Source: CAZQIO01 sp964593405
Lineage (GTDB): Bacteria; Patescibacteriota; Minisyncoccia; Minisyncoccales; GBS-2
Assembly: GCA_964593405.1 (NCBI GenBank)
Contig: CAZQIO010000009.1
Coordinates: 1 to 22,903, forward strand
DNA length: 22,903 nt
Direction: 5' to 3'
Under the pieces are notes generated by a model. That model was given only the letters and a program-made list of their open reading frames with translations, was not told the DNA's origin and searched no databases. Of this stretch, positions 8,155 through 14,371 are shown piece after piece (position 1 is the first letter of the stretch; every line of letters begins with the position of its first letter). A program made the position numbers and the translations under genes.

Positions 8155-9196
8155 TTTTGAAGTTTTTGGAAAAAAAGTTTTAGTTAGGGTCGATTTTAAC
8201 GTCCCAACAAAAAAAGGAAAAATTTTGGATGATTTTAGAATTAAAAAGGCTCTACCAACGATTGAATATTTAAATCAAAAAAGAGCAAAAACAATTTTAA
8301 TCTCCCATCTTGGAGATCCAGAAGGAAAGGTAGTTGAAGAGTTAAGGTTAGATTGTGTAGCAGCCCATCTGGGAAAGTTGATAAAGAAAAAAGTAAAGAA
8401 AATTGACCAATGTCTAGGAGAGAAAGTTAAAGAGGCAATAAACTTTTTGAAAGAAGGAGAAGTTTTAATGTTAGAAAACATAAGGTTTTGTCCAGAAGAA
8501 GAAAAAAATGACGAGAATTTTGCGAAAAATTTAGCCTCATTGGGCGAAATTTTTATTAACGAAGCCTTTTCAGTTTCTCACCGAGCTCATGCTTCCATCG
8601 TTGGTGTACCAAAATTTTTACCAAGCGCCATCGGATTTTTGTTTGAAGAAGAAATAAAAAACATTGAAAAGTTTTTGAAAGATTACCAAAGACCATTGGT
8701 CGTTTTGATTGGAGGGAAAAAAATAAAAGATAAAGCCCCCCTGATCGAGAAATTTTCAGAAATTGCAGATTTTATTTTGGTTAACCATCCAATTTGGGAA
8801 GAAATTAAAAAAAGTCAAATTAAGTTGAAATTTCCAGAAAAAGTTTTAGCACCGGTTGACGGTTACAACGAAACAAACATTCCCAAAGACATTGGTCCAA
8901 AAACGATTAAAATTTTTTCTGAAAAAATAAAAAGTGCAAAAACTATTTTTTGGAATGGCCCCTTTGGGAAGATAGAAGAGAAAAAATATCAAAAGGGAAC
9001 AAAGGCAATTGTCAAGGCTATTTTAAAGAGCAAGGCCCTCTCTTTAATAGGTGGAGGAGAAACGATAGAATTTACAAATAAATTAAAATTGACAAATAAA
9101 TTTTCTTTTGCCTCAACCGGGGGGGGAGCTTTGTTTAACTTTTTGGCAGGAAAAAGGTTGCCTGGTTTGGAAGTTTTGGGCTATTATGGAAATTAA
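8138..9196 (+). CDS. pgk: phosphoglycerate kinase, short and divergent
   Basis: PGK interconverts 1,3-bisphosphoglycerate + ADP and 3-phosphoglycerate + ATP. Family motifs are clear: VRVDFNVP (from residue 16), DDFRIKKALPTI, MLENIRF, NEAFSVSHRAHAS, KDIGPKT, FWNGPFG, and STGGGA near the end. At 352 residues it is shorter than the usual ~390-410. Several normally fixed positions differ. SHLGRP reads SHLGDP (Asp60 for the 3-phosphoglycerate-binding Arg), the glycine-rich GGGMA nucleotide loop is replaced by VNHPIWEE, and GGGDT reads GGGET (Glu308). The remaining substrate arginines are present. The ATG at 8138 lies inside the ATPase gene; no better start is seen. Function is probably retained, but the changes are unusual. 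Confidence 0.9.
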   Translation: MRKITDFEVFGKKVLVRVDFNVPTKKGKILDDFRIKKALPTIEYLNQKRAKTILISHLGDPEGKVVEELRLDCVAAHLGKLIKKKVKKIDQCLGEKVKEAINFLKEGEVLMLENIRFCPEEEKNDENFAKNLASLGEIFINEAFSVSHRAHASIVGVPKFLPSAIGFLFEEEIKNIEKFLKDYQRPLVVLIGGKKIKDKAPLIEKFSEIADFILVNHPIWEEIKKSQIKLKFPEKVLAPVDGYNETNIPKDIGPKTIKIFSEKIKSAKTIFWNGPFGKIEEKKYQKGTKAIVKAILKSKALSLIGGGETIEFTNKLKLTNKFSFASTGGGALFNFLAGKRLPGLEVLGYYGN

Positions 9197-10304
9197 AAAT
9201 TTAAAAGAGGCTGGAGAAAGAATAAAAAAGGCAATTGAAAAAGGAGAAAAAATAATTCTGTATGGAGATGCTGATTTGGATGGAGTTTGCTCGGTAATAA
9301 TTCTGAAAGAAGCAATTTTAAACCTTGGAAAAAAAGTGGACGCTATTTATTTCCCAGATAGAGAAATTGAGGGGTATGGAGTTTCAGAACAGGGATTAAA
9401 CTTTCTAAAAAAATTAGCTCCCGCCCTTTTGATTACTCTAGATTGCGGAATTTCTAATTTTAAGGAAATGGAAAAAGCTAAGGAATATGGTTTTTCTGTC
9501 ATCATCGTTGACCATCATAAAGTTTTAGATGAACTTCCCAAGGCAGACATTATAGTCGACCCAAAACAAGAAGGAGATAAATCGAAGTTTAAAGATTTAG
9601 CTACCGTCGGAATTGTTTTCAAATTAGCTGAAATTCTTTTGCAAGAAAAAATGACCGATGCCTTGAGAAGAAACTTTTTAGAATTGGTAGCTTTAGCTAC
9701 CTTAGCCGACATGATGCCACAAAAAGACGAAAACAAAATCATGACAGAGGAGGGATTGGAATTTATGAAAAATTCCTGGAGGCCGGCTTTTAGAGTTTTT
9801 GGGAAAATTTTTAATTTGCCAAAAGAAGTTTCAAAAATAATTTCAATTTTAAACGTTAGAGATGTTGAAGAAAATTTGCCAGCCAGTTACAGACTTTTAA
9901 CAGAGTCAAACCCAAAAAGAGCAGAAGAGCTAATTCAGACATTGCTCAAAAAAAGTAAAGAAAGAAAGGCAGAGACAGAAAAGATTTTAAACGAAATAGA
10001 GGCAAAAAATTTAAACGAAGAAAAAATAATTTTTGAGGGGAGCCCAAATTGGTCATTAACTACGATTTCAGCGGTGGCTACTTTTTTGTGCCAAAAATAC
10101 AAAAAACCAGTTTTTATTTACAAACAACTAGAAAAGGAAAGCCAAGGAACGGTAAGGGCGCCTCCAGGTATAGACAGTGTTGCTTTAATGCAAAAGTGCA
10201 AAGAATATTTAATTTCCTTTGGGGGACATCCTCAGGCTTCAGGCTTTAGAATAAAAAACGAAAATTTAGAAAAGTTCAAGGCCTGTTTGTTGGAAAACTT
10301 ATGA
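9186..10304 (+). CDS. recJ: RecJ-like DHH/DHHA1 phosphoesterase (single-strand exonuclease)
   Basis: The 372-residue protein carries the DHH superfamily metal motifs in order: GDADLDG (Asp28/30/32), ITLDCGIS near residue 84, VDHH near 107, and ALATLADMMP. The DHHA1 domain follows, ending in GGHPQASGF near the C-terminus. RecJ-type enzymes degrade single-stranded DNA (or RNA) 5' to 3' in repair and recombination. It is much shorter than E. coli RecJ (about 577) and has no room for the OB-fold and extra C-terminal domain, so it resembles compact archaeal-type members. The ATG at 9186 overlaps the pgk stop by 11 bp; an upstream ATG at 9108 lies deep in pgk and adds unrelated residues. It overlaps an RNase H gene by 4 bp, suggesting a joint nucleic-acid clean-up role. 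Confidence 0.82.
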   Translation: MEIKNLKEAGERIKKAIEKGEKIILYGDADLDGVCSVIILKEAILNLGKKVDAIYFPDREIEGYGVSEQGLNFLKKLAPALLITLDCGISNFKEMEKAKEYGFSVIIVDHHKVLDELPKADIIVDPKQEGDKSKFKDLATVGIVFKLAEILLQEKMTDALRRNFLELVALATLADMMPQKDENKIMTEEGLEFMKNSWRPAFRVFGKIFNLPKEVSKIISILNVRDVEENLPASYRLLTESNPKRAEELIQTLLKKSKERKAETEKILNEIEAKNLNEEKIIFEGSPNWSLTTISAVATFLCQKYKKPVFIYKQLEKESQGTVRAPPGIDSVALMQKCKEYLISFGGHPQASGFRIKNENLEKFKACLLENL

Positions 10305-10738
10305 GAAAAATGATCGTTTATGTTGACGGAGGGGCAAAAAACAATCCTGGCCCAGCAGCTGTCGGTGTTTTATTTTGTAATGAAAAAGGTTTTTGTTTTA
10401 AAAAATTTGGAGAATTCATTGGCCAAGCTACAAACAATGAAGCAGAATACAAGGCAGCGATTTTGGCCCTGAAAAAGTTTAAAGCCCTTTTTGGCAACAA
10501 ATTGGCAAAAGAGACAGAAATTGAAATTAGGTCTGATTCTGAAATTTTGGTTAACCAAATGAATGGCAGGTATAAAATTTTGGAAAAAAATCTACAACCC
10601 CTATTTTTAGAGCTTTGGAACTTAAAATTGGATTTTAAAAAAGTCAAATTTACTTTGATATCAAGGAAAAAAAACAAAGAAGCAGACAAAATAGTCTCAG
10701 AAATTCTTGACAAATTACCCTCCACTTTGTTAGAATAA
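10301..10738 (+). CDS. rnhA: ribonuclease HI family protein
   Basis: RNase HI cuts the RNA strand of RNA-DNA hybrids, for example replication primers and R-loops. The four acidic catalytic residues are visible in their usual contexts: Asp in YVDGGAKNNPG near the N-terminus, Glu in NNEAEYKA, Asp in RSDSEILV and Asp in NKEADKIV. The length of 145 is typical. The start overlaps the RecJ-like gene (ATGA); an internal ATG three codons downstream is possible. Its last codons contain the promoter of the RNase P RNA gene, so the coding sequence and promoter share bases. Confidence 0.9.
   Translation: MRKMIVYVDGGAKNNPGPAAVGVLFCNEKGFCFKKFGEFIGQATNNEAEYKAAILALKKFKALFGNKLAKETEIEIRSDSEILVNQMNGRYKILEKNLQPLFLELWNLKLDFKKVKFTLISRKKNKEADKIVSEILDKLPSTLLE
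10707..10736 (+). promoter_or_regulatory. promoter of RNase P RNA, inside the end of rnhA
   Basis: TTGACA at 10707-10712 is separated by 18 bp from TAGAAT (5/6 match) at 10731-10736. The predicted start, seven bases after the -10, is 10743, exactly the first base of the RNase P RNA P1 helix. This is the best-supported promoter in the window and serves to calibrate the others. Confidence 0.7.
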
Positions 10739-10742
10739 AATT

Positions 10743-11105
10743 GCCCAAAAGTAGGTGAGCCACCGCGCTCAGGAATTTTCTCCTGGGTGAGGAAGGTCCG
10801 GACACCTGCCCCTTTCGGGGCAACGCTCCGGGTAACACCCGGCCAGAGTGATCTGAGGGGTGCGAACAGAGACGCCATGCGGGGTAACCTGCATGGGGCC
10901 CTAGGGACGGGGCTAGCCCTCTGAATAAAGTCCCAAGTTTTTGAAGAGAGGGGTGAAACGGCTAAATCCCGGCGGGGTGCAAGGCAGACTAGAAATTGGG
11001 GTAAAATCTCAATTTCTAGTAGTGCCGCTTGAGCCTGGGGGAAACCTCAGGCCCAGACAGATGGTGGCTTAGAAACAGAATCCGGCCTACTACCTACTTT
11101 TGGGC
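10743..11105 (+). ncRNA. rnpB: RNase P RNA
   Basis: This is the catalytic RNA that trims tRNA 5' leaders. The universal bacterial segments are present: GAGGAAGGTCCGGAC near 10782-10796 (CR-I), ACAGA/GAACAG-type core elements, CAGACAGATGGT near 11053 and ACAGAATCCGGCCTAC near 11075-11090 (CR-V). The ends, 10743-10756 and 11092-11105, are exact reverse complements and form a 14-bp P1 helix. Tetraloop hairpins such as CCCCTTTCGGGG are seen. At about 363 nt it has normal size. It is markedly G+C-rich against the AT-rich coding DNA, as in thermophiles. A run of six T follows P1 immediately. Confidence 0.95.
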
Positions 11106-11111
11106 TTTTTT
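11092..11111 (+). terminator. possible terminator formed by the P1 3' strand and T tract
   Basis: The 3' strand of the 14-bp P1 helix is followed directly by TTTTTT (11106-11111). P1 is closed by the whole RNA rather than a short loop, so this is not a classical intrinsic terminator, but a late-forming stem plus U-tract could define the 3' end. Confidence 0.35.
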
Positions 11112-11119
11112 GATAAAAT
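11111..11119 (+). promoter_or_regulatory. possible extended -10 promoter for the FtsB-like gene
   Basis: TGATAAAAT fits an extended -10 element (TGn plus TAAAAT at 11114-11119). No good -35 is seen 16-18 bp upstream, which is RNase P sequence. The predicted start is 11126, one base before the GTG start codon at 11127. Confidence 0.4.
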
Positions 11120-11126
11120 TTAAATA

Positions 11127-11471
11127 GTGAGAAGACGAGAAAAAATAATTCAAATTTTACTTTTGTTTGCCAACACAATTTTTATTGGAGCGTTAATAGT
11201 TTCCAATTTCAAAATTGAAAGAGAGAGGGTAAAATTAGAAAAAACACTTTGGCAATTGAACACAAAGATTGAACAATTAAAAAAGAGACAAGAACAAATT
11301 AGACAAGTCCTTTCAAAAATTCAAGATGGTACCTATTTGGAGGAATTAGCAAGAGAAAGAGGGTTTGTGAAAGATGGGGAGGAAAAAATAGTGATAAAAA
11401 GAATCGAAAGCGAAAAAGAGACTTCCCAACCGAGCATTTGGTTTCAAATTTTTAGGTTTTTCACAAAATAA
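11127..11471 (+). CDS. FtsB/DivIC-like septum formation initiator protein
   Basis: A 114-residue bitopic membrane protein: short basic cytoplasmic N-terminus (RRREK), one membrane helix at about residues 7-27, then a coiled coil at about 28-68. A conserved-looking patch YLEELARERGFVKDGEE follows, matching the C-terminal signature of the FtsB/DivIC family. These proteins join FtsL and FtsQ and activate septal cell-wall synthesis. It starts with GTG at 11127; no other start is nearby and the membrane helix begins only a few residues in. It lies upstream of ftsE and ftsX, consistent with cell division. The family (septum formation initiator) is likely; which paralogue is not resolved. Confidence 0.75.
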   Translation: MRRREKIIQILLLFANTIFIGALIVSNFKIERERVKLEKTLWQLNTKIEQLKKRQEQIRQVLSKIQDGTYLEELARERGFVKDGEEKIVIKRIESEKETSQPSIWFQIFRFFTK

Positions 11472-11476
11472 TTTGG

Positions 11477-11550
11477 GCGGGATTAGTTGAGTGGCCCAAC
11501 GTGACCTTCCCAAGGTCAAGACACGGGTTCGATTCCCGTATCCCGCTCCA
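11477..11550 (+). tRNA. tRNA-Gly (CCC)
   Basis: A complete cloverleaf: acceptor GCGGGAT/ATCCCGC, D stem GTTG/CAAC, anticodon stem TGACC/GGTCA with loop TTCCCAA (anticodon CCC), and T arm ACGGG-TTCGATT-CCCGT. The discriminator is T and the CCA tail is encoded (11548-11550). It lies 5 bp after the FtsB-like stop. Confidence 0.93.
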
Positions 11551-11554
11551 GAGA

Positions 11555-11625
11555 GCCGACTTAGCTTAATGGTAGAGCGGCTGTTTCGTAAACAGCAGGT
11601 GTCGGTTCGATTCCGACAGTCGGCT
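11555..11625 (+). tRNA. tRNA-Thr (CGT)
   Basis: Cloverleaf with acceptor GCCGACT/AGTCGGC, D stem GCTT/GAGC, anticodon stem GCTGT/ACAGC with loop TTCGTAA (anticodon CGT), and T arm GTCGG-TTCGATT-CCGAC. The discriminator is T. CCA is not encoded (CAT follows), and the prfB ATG begins two bases after the discriminator. Confidence 0.92.
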
Positions 11626-11626
11626 C

Positions 11627-12710
11627 ATGGAAAAATTTAAAGAAAGTCAAAAAGAAAAAATTGAAAATTTAAAAGAAAGATTTTTGAAATTGAAAGACTG
11701 TCTTTGAGATTGAGAAAAAAAGAGAAAAATTGAAAGAGCTAAAAAGAGAAATTGAAAGCGAAGATTTTTGGTCAAAAAAAGAAGCTAGCCAAATTTCAAC
11801 TCAATATTGGCAACTAAAGAACGAAATAGAAGAAATGGAGGAACTGGAAATAGAAATTGAACTTTTAAAAGAAAATCCAGAAAAAGAAGCGATCGAAAAA
11901 ATAGATAAAAAGCTAGAAAAAAAAGAAAGAGAAGTGTTTTTGGCTGGCAAGTATGACAAAGGAGATGCTCTTTTGATGATTCAGGCTGGGGCAGGAGGAG
12001 AAGACGCTCAAGATTGGGCGGCAATGCTTTTTAGAATGTATCAAAAATACGCCCAAAGAAAAGGTTTCGATTTTGAGGTCTTAGACATAGATTATGGAGA
12101 ACCGGGCCCTCAGGGAAGGATTGGTATTAAATCGGCAGTTTCTGAAATCAGGGGAAAATACGCCTTCGGTCTTTTAAAGGGAGAATCCGGCGTTCATCGA
12201 TTAGTTAGAATTTCTCCCTTTTCGGCCAAGGGATTGAGACATACTTCTTTTGCGTTAGTTTCGGTTTTGCCAAAAATTGAAACCCCAGAAATTGAGATAA
12301 AACCAGGAGATTTAAAAATCGAAACCTTCAAGGCTTCAGGACCGGGTGGCCAATATGTCAACAAAAGAATGACGGCAGTGAGAATTACCCATTTGCCAAC
12401 TGGTATTGTTGCCTCCTGTCAAACAGAAAGGTCTTTGGCACAAAACAAACAAAAAGCTCTAGAAATTCTTTACTCTAAGCTTTATCAAAAAATTCAACAA
12501 GAAAAACAAAAGGAGATCGAAAAAATAAAAGGAAAAAAAGTTCAGGTTGAATTTGGAAGTCAAATTAGGTCTTATGTTTTACATCCTTACAAACTGGTGA
12601 AAGATTTAAGAACCGGAGTAGAAACAAAAGCAATAGAAGAGGTACTAGATGGAAAGATAGACGAATTTATAGAGGCAGAAATCCGACTCAATTTTTATGA
12701 TAAAATTTGA
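11627..12710 (+). CDS. prfB: peptide chain release factor 2, with programmed +1 frameshift
   Basis: RF2 releases peptides at UGA and UAA. The gene is in two frames. ATG at 11627 encodes 26 residues to CTT (11702-11704), followed by an in-frame TGA (11705-11707). Slipping +1 at CTT TGA G resumes at GAG (11706) and reads to 12710, about 360 residues in all, as expected for RF2. After the slip the protein shows LEIEKKREKLKELKREIE and SEDFW, then the SPF codon-recognition tripeptide in VRISPFSAKGLRHTSF and the catalytic GGQ in SGPGGQYVNK. The frameshift is the classic RF2 autoregulatory site: low RF2 lets the ribosome slip. A TTG at 11730 is not the start. The ftsE ATG lies 14 bp before its end. 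Confidence 0.95.
11702..11708 (+). promoter_or_regulatory. programmed +1 frameshift site (CTT TGA G)
   Basis: The slippery CTT followed by TGA matches the bacterial RF2 recoding signal (CUU UGA). The stimulatory purine-rich Shine-Dalgarno-like element normally three bases upstream (AGGGGG in E. coli) is poor here: the preceding bases are GAAAGACTGT. A second TGA in the zero frame lies two codons on. Confidence 0.9.
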
Positions 12711-13389
12711 AAAAGTTACAAAAGTCTTTCAAACAAAAAGCGGTGAAAAAATTTTTGCTCTAAAAAATGTTTCTTTTGAAATACAAAAAGGAGAATTTGT
12801 TTGCCTGATAGGAAAATCCGGGGCTGGCAAGACAACAATTTTGAAATTAATTTTAGGAGAATTCAAACCGACTGAGGGGGAAATTTTTTTTGATGGCCAA
12901 AGACTTTCAAAAATTAAAAAGAAAGAAATTCCAAAACTTAGGCGGAAAATTGGTGTTGTGTTTCAAGATTACAAACTTTTATCGACAAAAACAGCGTTTG
13001 AAAATTTAAGTTTTGTTATGGAGGCAACCGGTTTTTCTGATGAGGAAATAAAAAGAGACGTACCAAAGGTTTTAGAAATTGTTGGATTAGCTGATAGAGA
13101 GAGAGCCTTTCCAGAAGAACTTTCTGCCGGTGAAAAACAAAGATTAGCAATTGCCAGAGCTCTGATTCATCGTCCCCAAATAATCTTGGCAGACGAACCA
13201 ACAGGAAATTTAGATCCCTACAACACCTTAGAAATAATTAAAATTTTTTTAAAAATTCATCAAATGGGAACAACCATACTTTTAGCTACTCACAGTCCAG
13301 AGATTGTCAAAATGTTAAGAAAAAGAGTTATTACCTTAGAAAAAGGTCAAATCATTAGAGATGACCCAAAAGGTAAATTTTTGCTTTAA
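12697..13389 (+). CDS. ftsE: cell division ATP-binding protein FtsE
   Basis: This ABC-type ATPase works with FtsX to regulate cell-wall hydrolases at the division site. The 230 residues show Walker A GKSGAGKTT near residue 39, Q-loop VVFQDYKLL, ABC signature LSAGEKQR (usually LSGGEQQR), Walker B IILADEPTGNLD and the H-loop ATHSPE. FEKVTKVF at the start is typical of FtsE. It overlaps prfB by 14 bp and the ftsX start by one base (TAATG), giving the prfB-ftsE-ftsX order known from many bacteria. Confidence 0.93.
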   Translation: MIKFEKVTKVFQTKSGEKIFALKNVSFEIQKGEFVCLIGKSGAGKTTILKLILGEFKPTEGEIFFDGQRLSKIKKKEIPKLRRKIGVVFQDYKLLSTKTAFENLSFVMEATGFSDEEIKRDVPKVLEIVGLADRERAFPEELSAGEKQRLAIARALIHRPQIILADEPTGNLDPYNTLEIIKIFLKIHQMGTTILLATHSPEIVKMLRKRVITLEKGQIIRDDPKGKFLL

Positions 13390-14291
13390 TGCTCTCTTTC
13401 ATTAAAAGGGTAGTGAAATATGGAATCAAATCGTTTTTCCGAGAAGGAGAAATTGTTTTTGCTAATATTTTTATTTTGACTTTAACCATTTTGCTTTTTT
13501 CTTCAATTTTTCTTCTTAAGGTTTTATCTCAGAAAGCAATTTCTTCTTTAAAAGAAAAAGCCGATATTTCAATCTATTTCAAAGACGAAATTTCTACACA
13601 AGAAATTTCCCGATTGGAACAAGAAATTTCAAAAATTCCAGGGGCAAAATTAAAGCTCATTTCCAAAGAGGAAGCTTTAAAAAATTTTCAAGAAAGACAC
13701 AAAGATAACGAAATCTTGTTAAAAGCTTTGGAAGAAATTGGCGAAAATCCATTTCCGGCCTCTTTGACAATTACTCTTCAAGATCAAGAGAGTTACGAAA
13801 AAGTGGTTTCGCTTTTAGAAAATCAAAATTTAAATGGCATTGAAAAGATTGACTATTCCCAAAGAAGGCCATTAATTGAAAAGATTTTCAATCTCGCCAA
13901 CAAAATCGAAAAAAGCATTGTTGTTGCCTCTCTAGTTTCAGCTACAATTTCAATATTAATTACTTTTAACACTATTTATCTTTCAATCCTTCATTTTAAA
14001 GAGGAAATTACAATTCAAAAATTGGTTGGAGCTTCTGATTGGTTTGTTAGAGGGCCATTTTTGGTCCACGGGATAATTTCTGGAGCTTTGGCTGCCATTT
14101 TTTCTTTTTTCCTTCTTTTTGTTAGCTGTTGGGGATTAGATCAGAAATTTTCGAAATTTCTTGGTGATTTCAGTTTATATCAAATATTTTTAAGCAAAGC
14201 CTCTTTTTTACTTTTTTTTGATTTTTTGATAGGAATTTGTTTGGAAGCCCTTGCCAGTTTAATAGCAATTAGAAAATATTTAAAAGTTTGA
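13389..14291 (+). CDS. ftsX: cell division protein FtsX
   Basis: The membrane partner of FtsE, 300 residues. Topology fits FtsX: a membrane helix at about 20-45, an extracellular domain at about 46-170 (ADISIYFKDEIS ... NPFPASLTITL, the usual start of the FtsX ectodomain), then three helices at about 178-203, 222-247 and 265-290. The FPASL segment is a family hallmark. It starts at the ATG overlapping the ftsE stop. Its TGA at 14289-14291 is followed with no spacer by tRNA-Gln, so one transcript probably carries both. Confidence 0.92.
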   Translation: MLSFIKRVVKYGIKSFFREGEIVFANIFILTLTILLFSSIFLLKVLSQKAISSLKEKADISIYFKDEISTQEISRLEQEISKIPGAKLKLISKEEALKNFQERHKDNEILLKALEEIGENPFPASLTITLQDQESYEKVVSLLENQNLNGIEKIDYSQRRPLIEKIFNLANKIEKSIVVASLVSATISILITFNTIYLSILHFKEEITIQKLVGASDWFVRGPFLVHGIISGALAAIFSFFLLFVSCWGLDQKFSKFLGDFSLYQIFLSKASFLLFFDFLIGICLEALASLIAIRKYLKV

Positions 14292-14362
14292 TCCGGGGTC
14301 GTCTAATGGTAGGACGTCAGGCTCTGGACCTGAAAGTCCTGGTTCGAATCCAGGCCCCGGAA
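14292..14362 (+). tRNA. tRNA-Gln (CTG)
   Basis: Cloverleaf with acceptor TCCGGGG/CCCCGGA, D stem GTC/GAC, anticodon stem TCAGG/CCTGA with loop CTCTGGA (anticodon CTG), and T arm CCTGG-TTCGAAT-CCAGG. The discriminator is A; CCA is not encoded (CA then AAA). It begins on the base after the ftsX stop. Confidence 0.92.
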
Positions 14363-14371
14363 CAAAAATTT

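Noticed and set aside
9108..9185. ATG at 9108 as start of the RecJ-like gene
   Set aside because: The extra 26 residues lie wholly in pgk coding sequence and look unrelated; the ATG at 9186 fits the family start and the overlap pattern.
10318..10878. Minus-strand open frame of 186 codons across rnhA and RNase P RNA
   Set aside because: It is antisense to an RNase H gene and a structured RNA, with no family similarity.
11700..11716. UGA recoded to glycine, as in some CPR groups
   Set aside because: UGA serves as a normal stop for several genes here (the synthase-like gene, ftsX, the RecJ-like gene), and an RF2 gene with a UGA frameshift switch is present.
11730..12710. RF2 starting at TTG 11730 as a simple single-frame gene
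   Set aside because: It lacks the normal N-terminal helix. The upstream ATG with CTT TGA recoding site restores the expected length and sequence.
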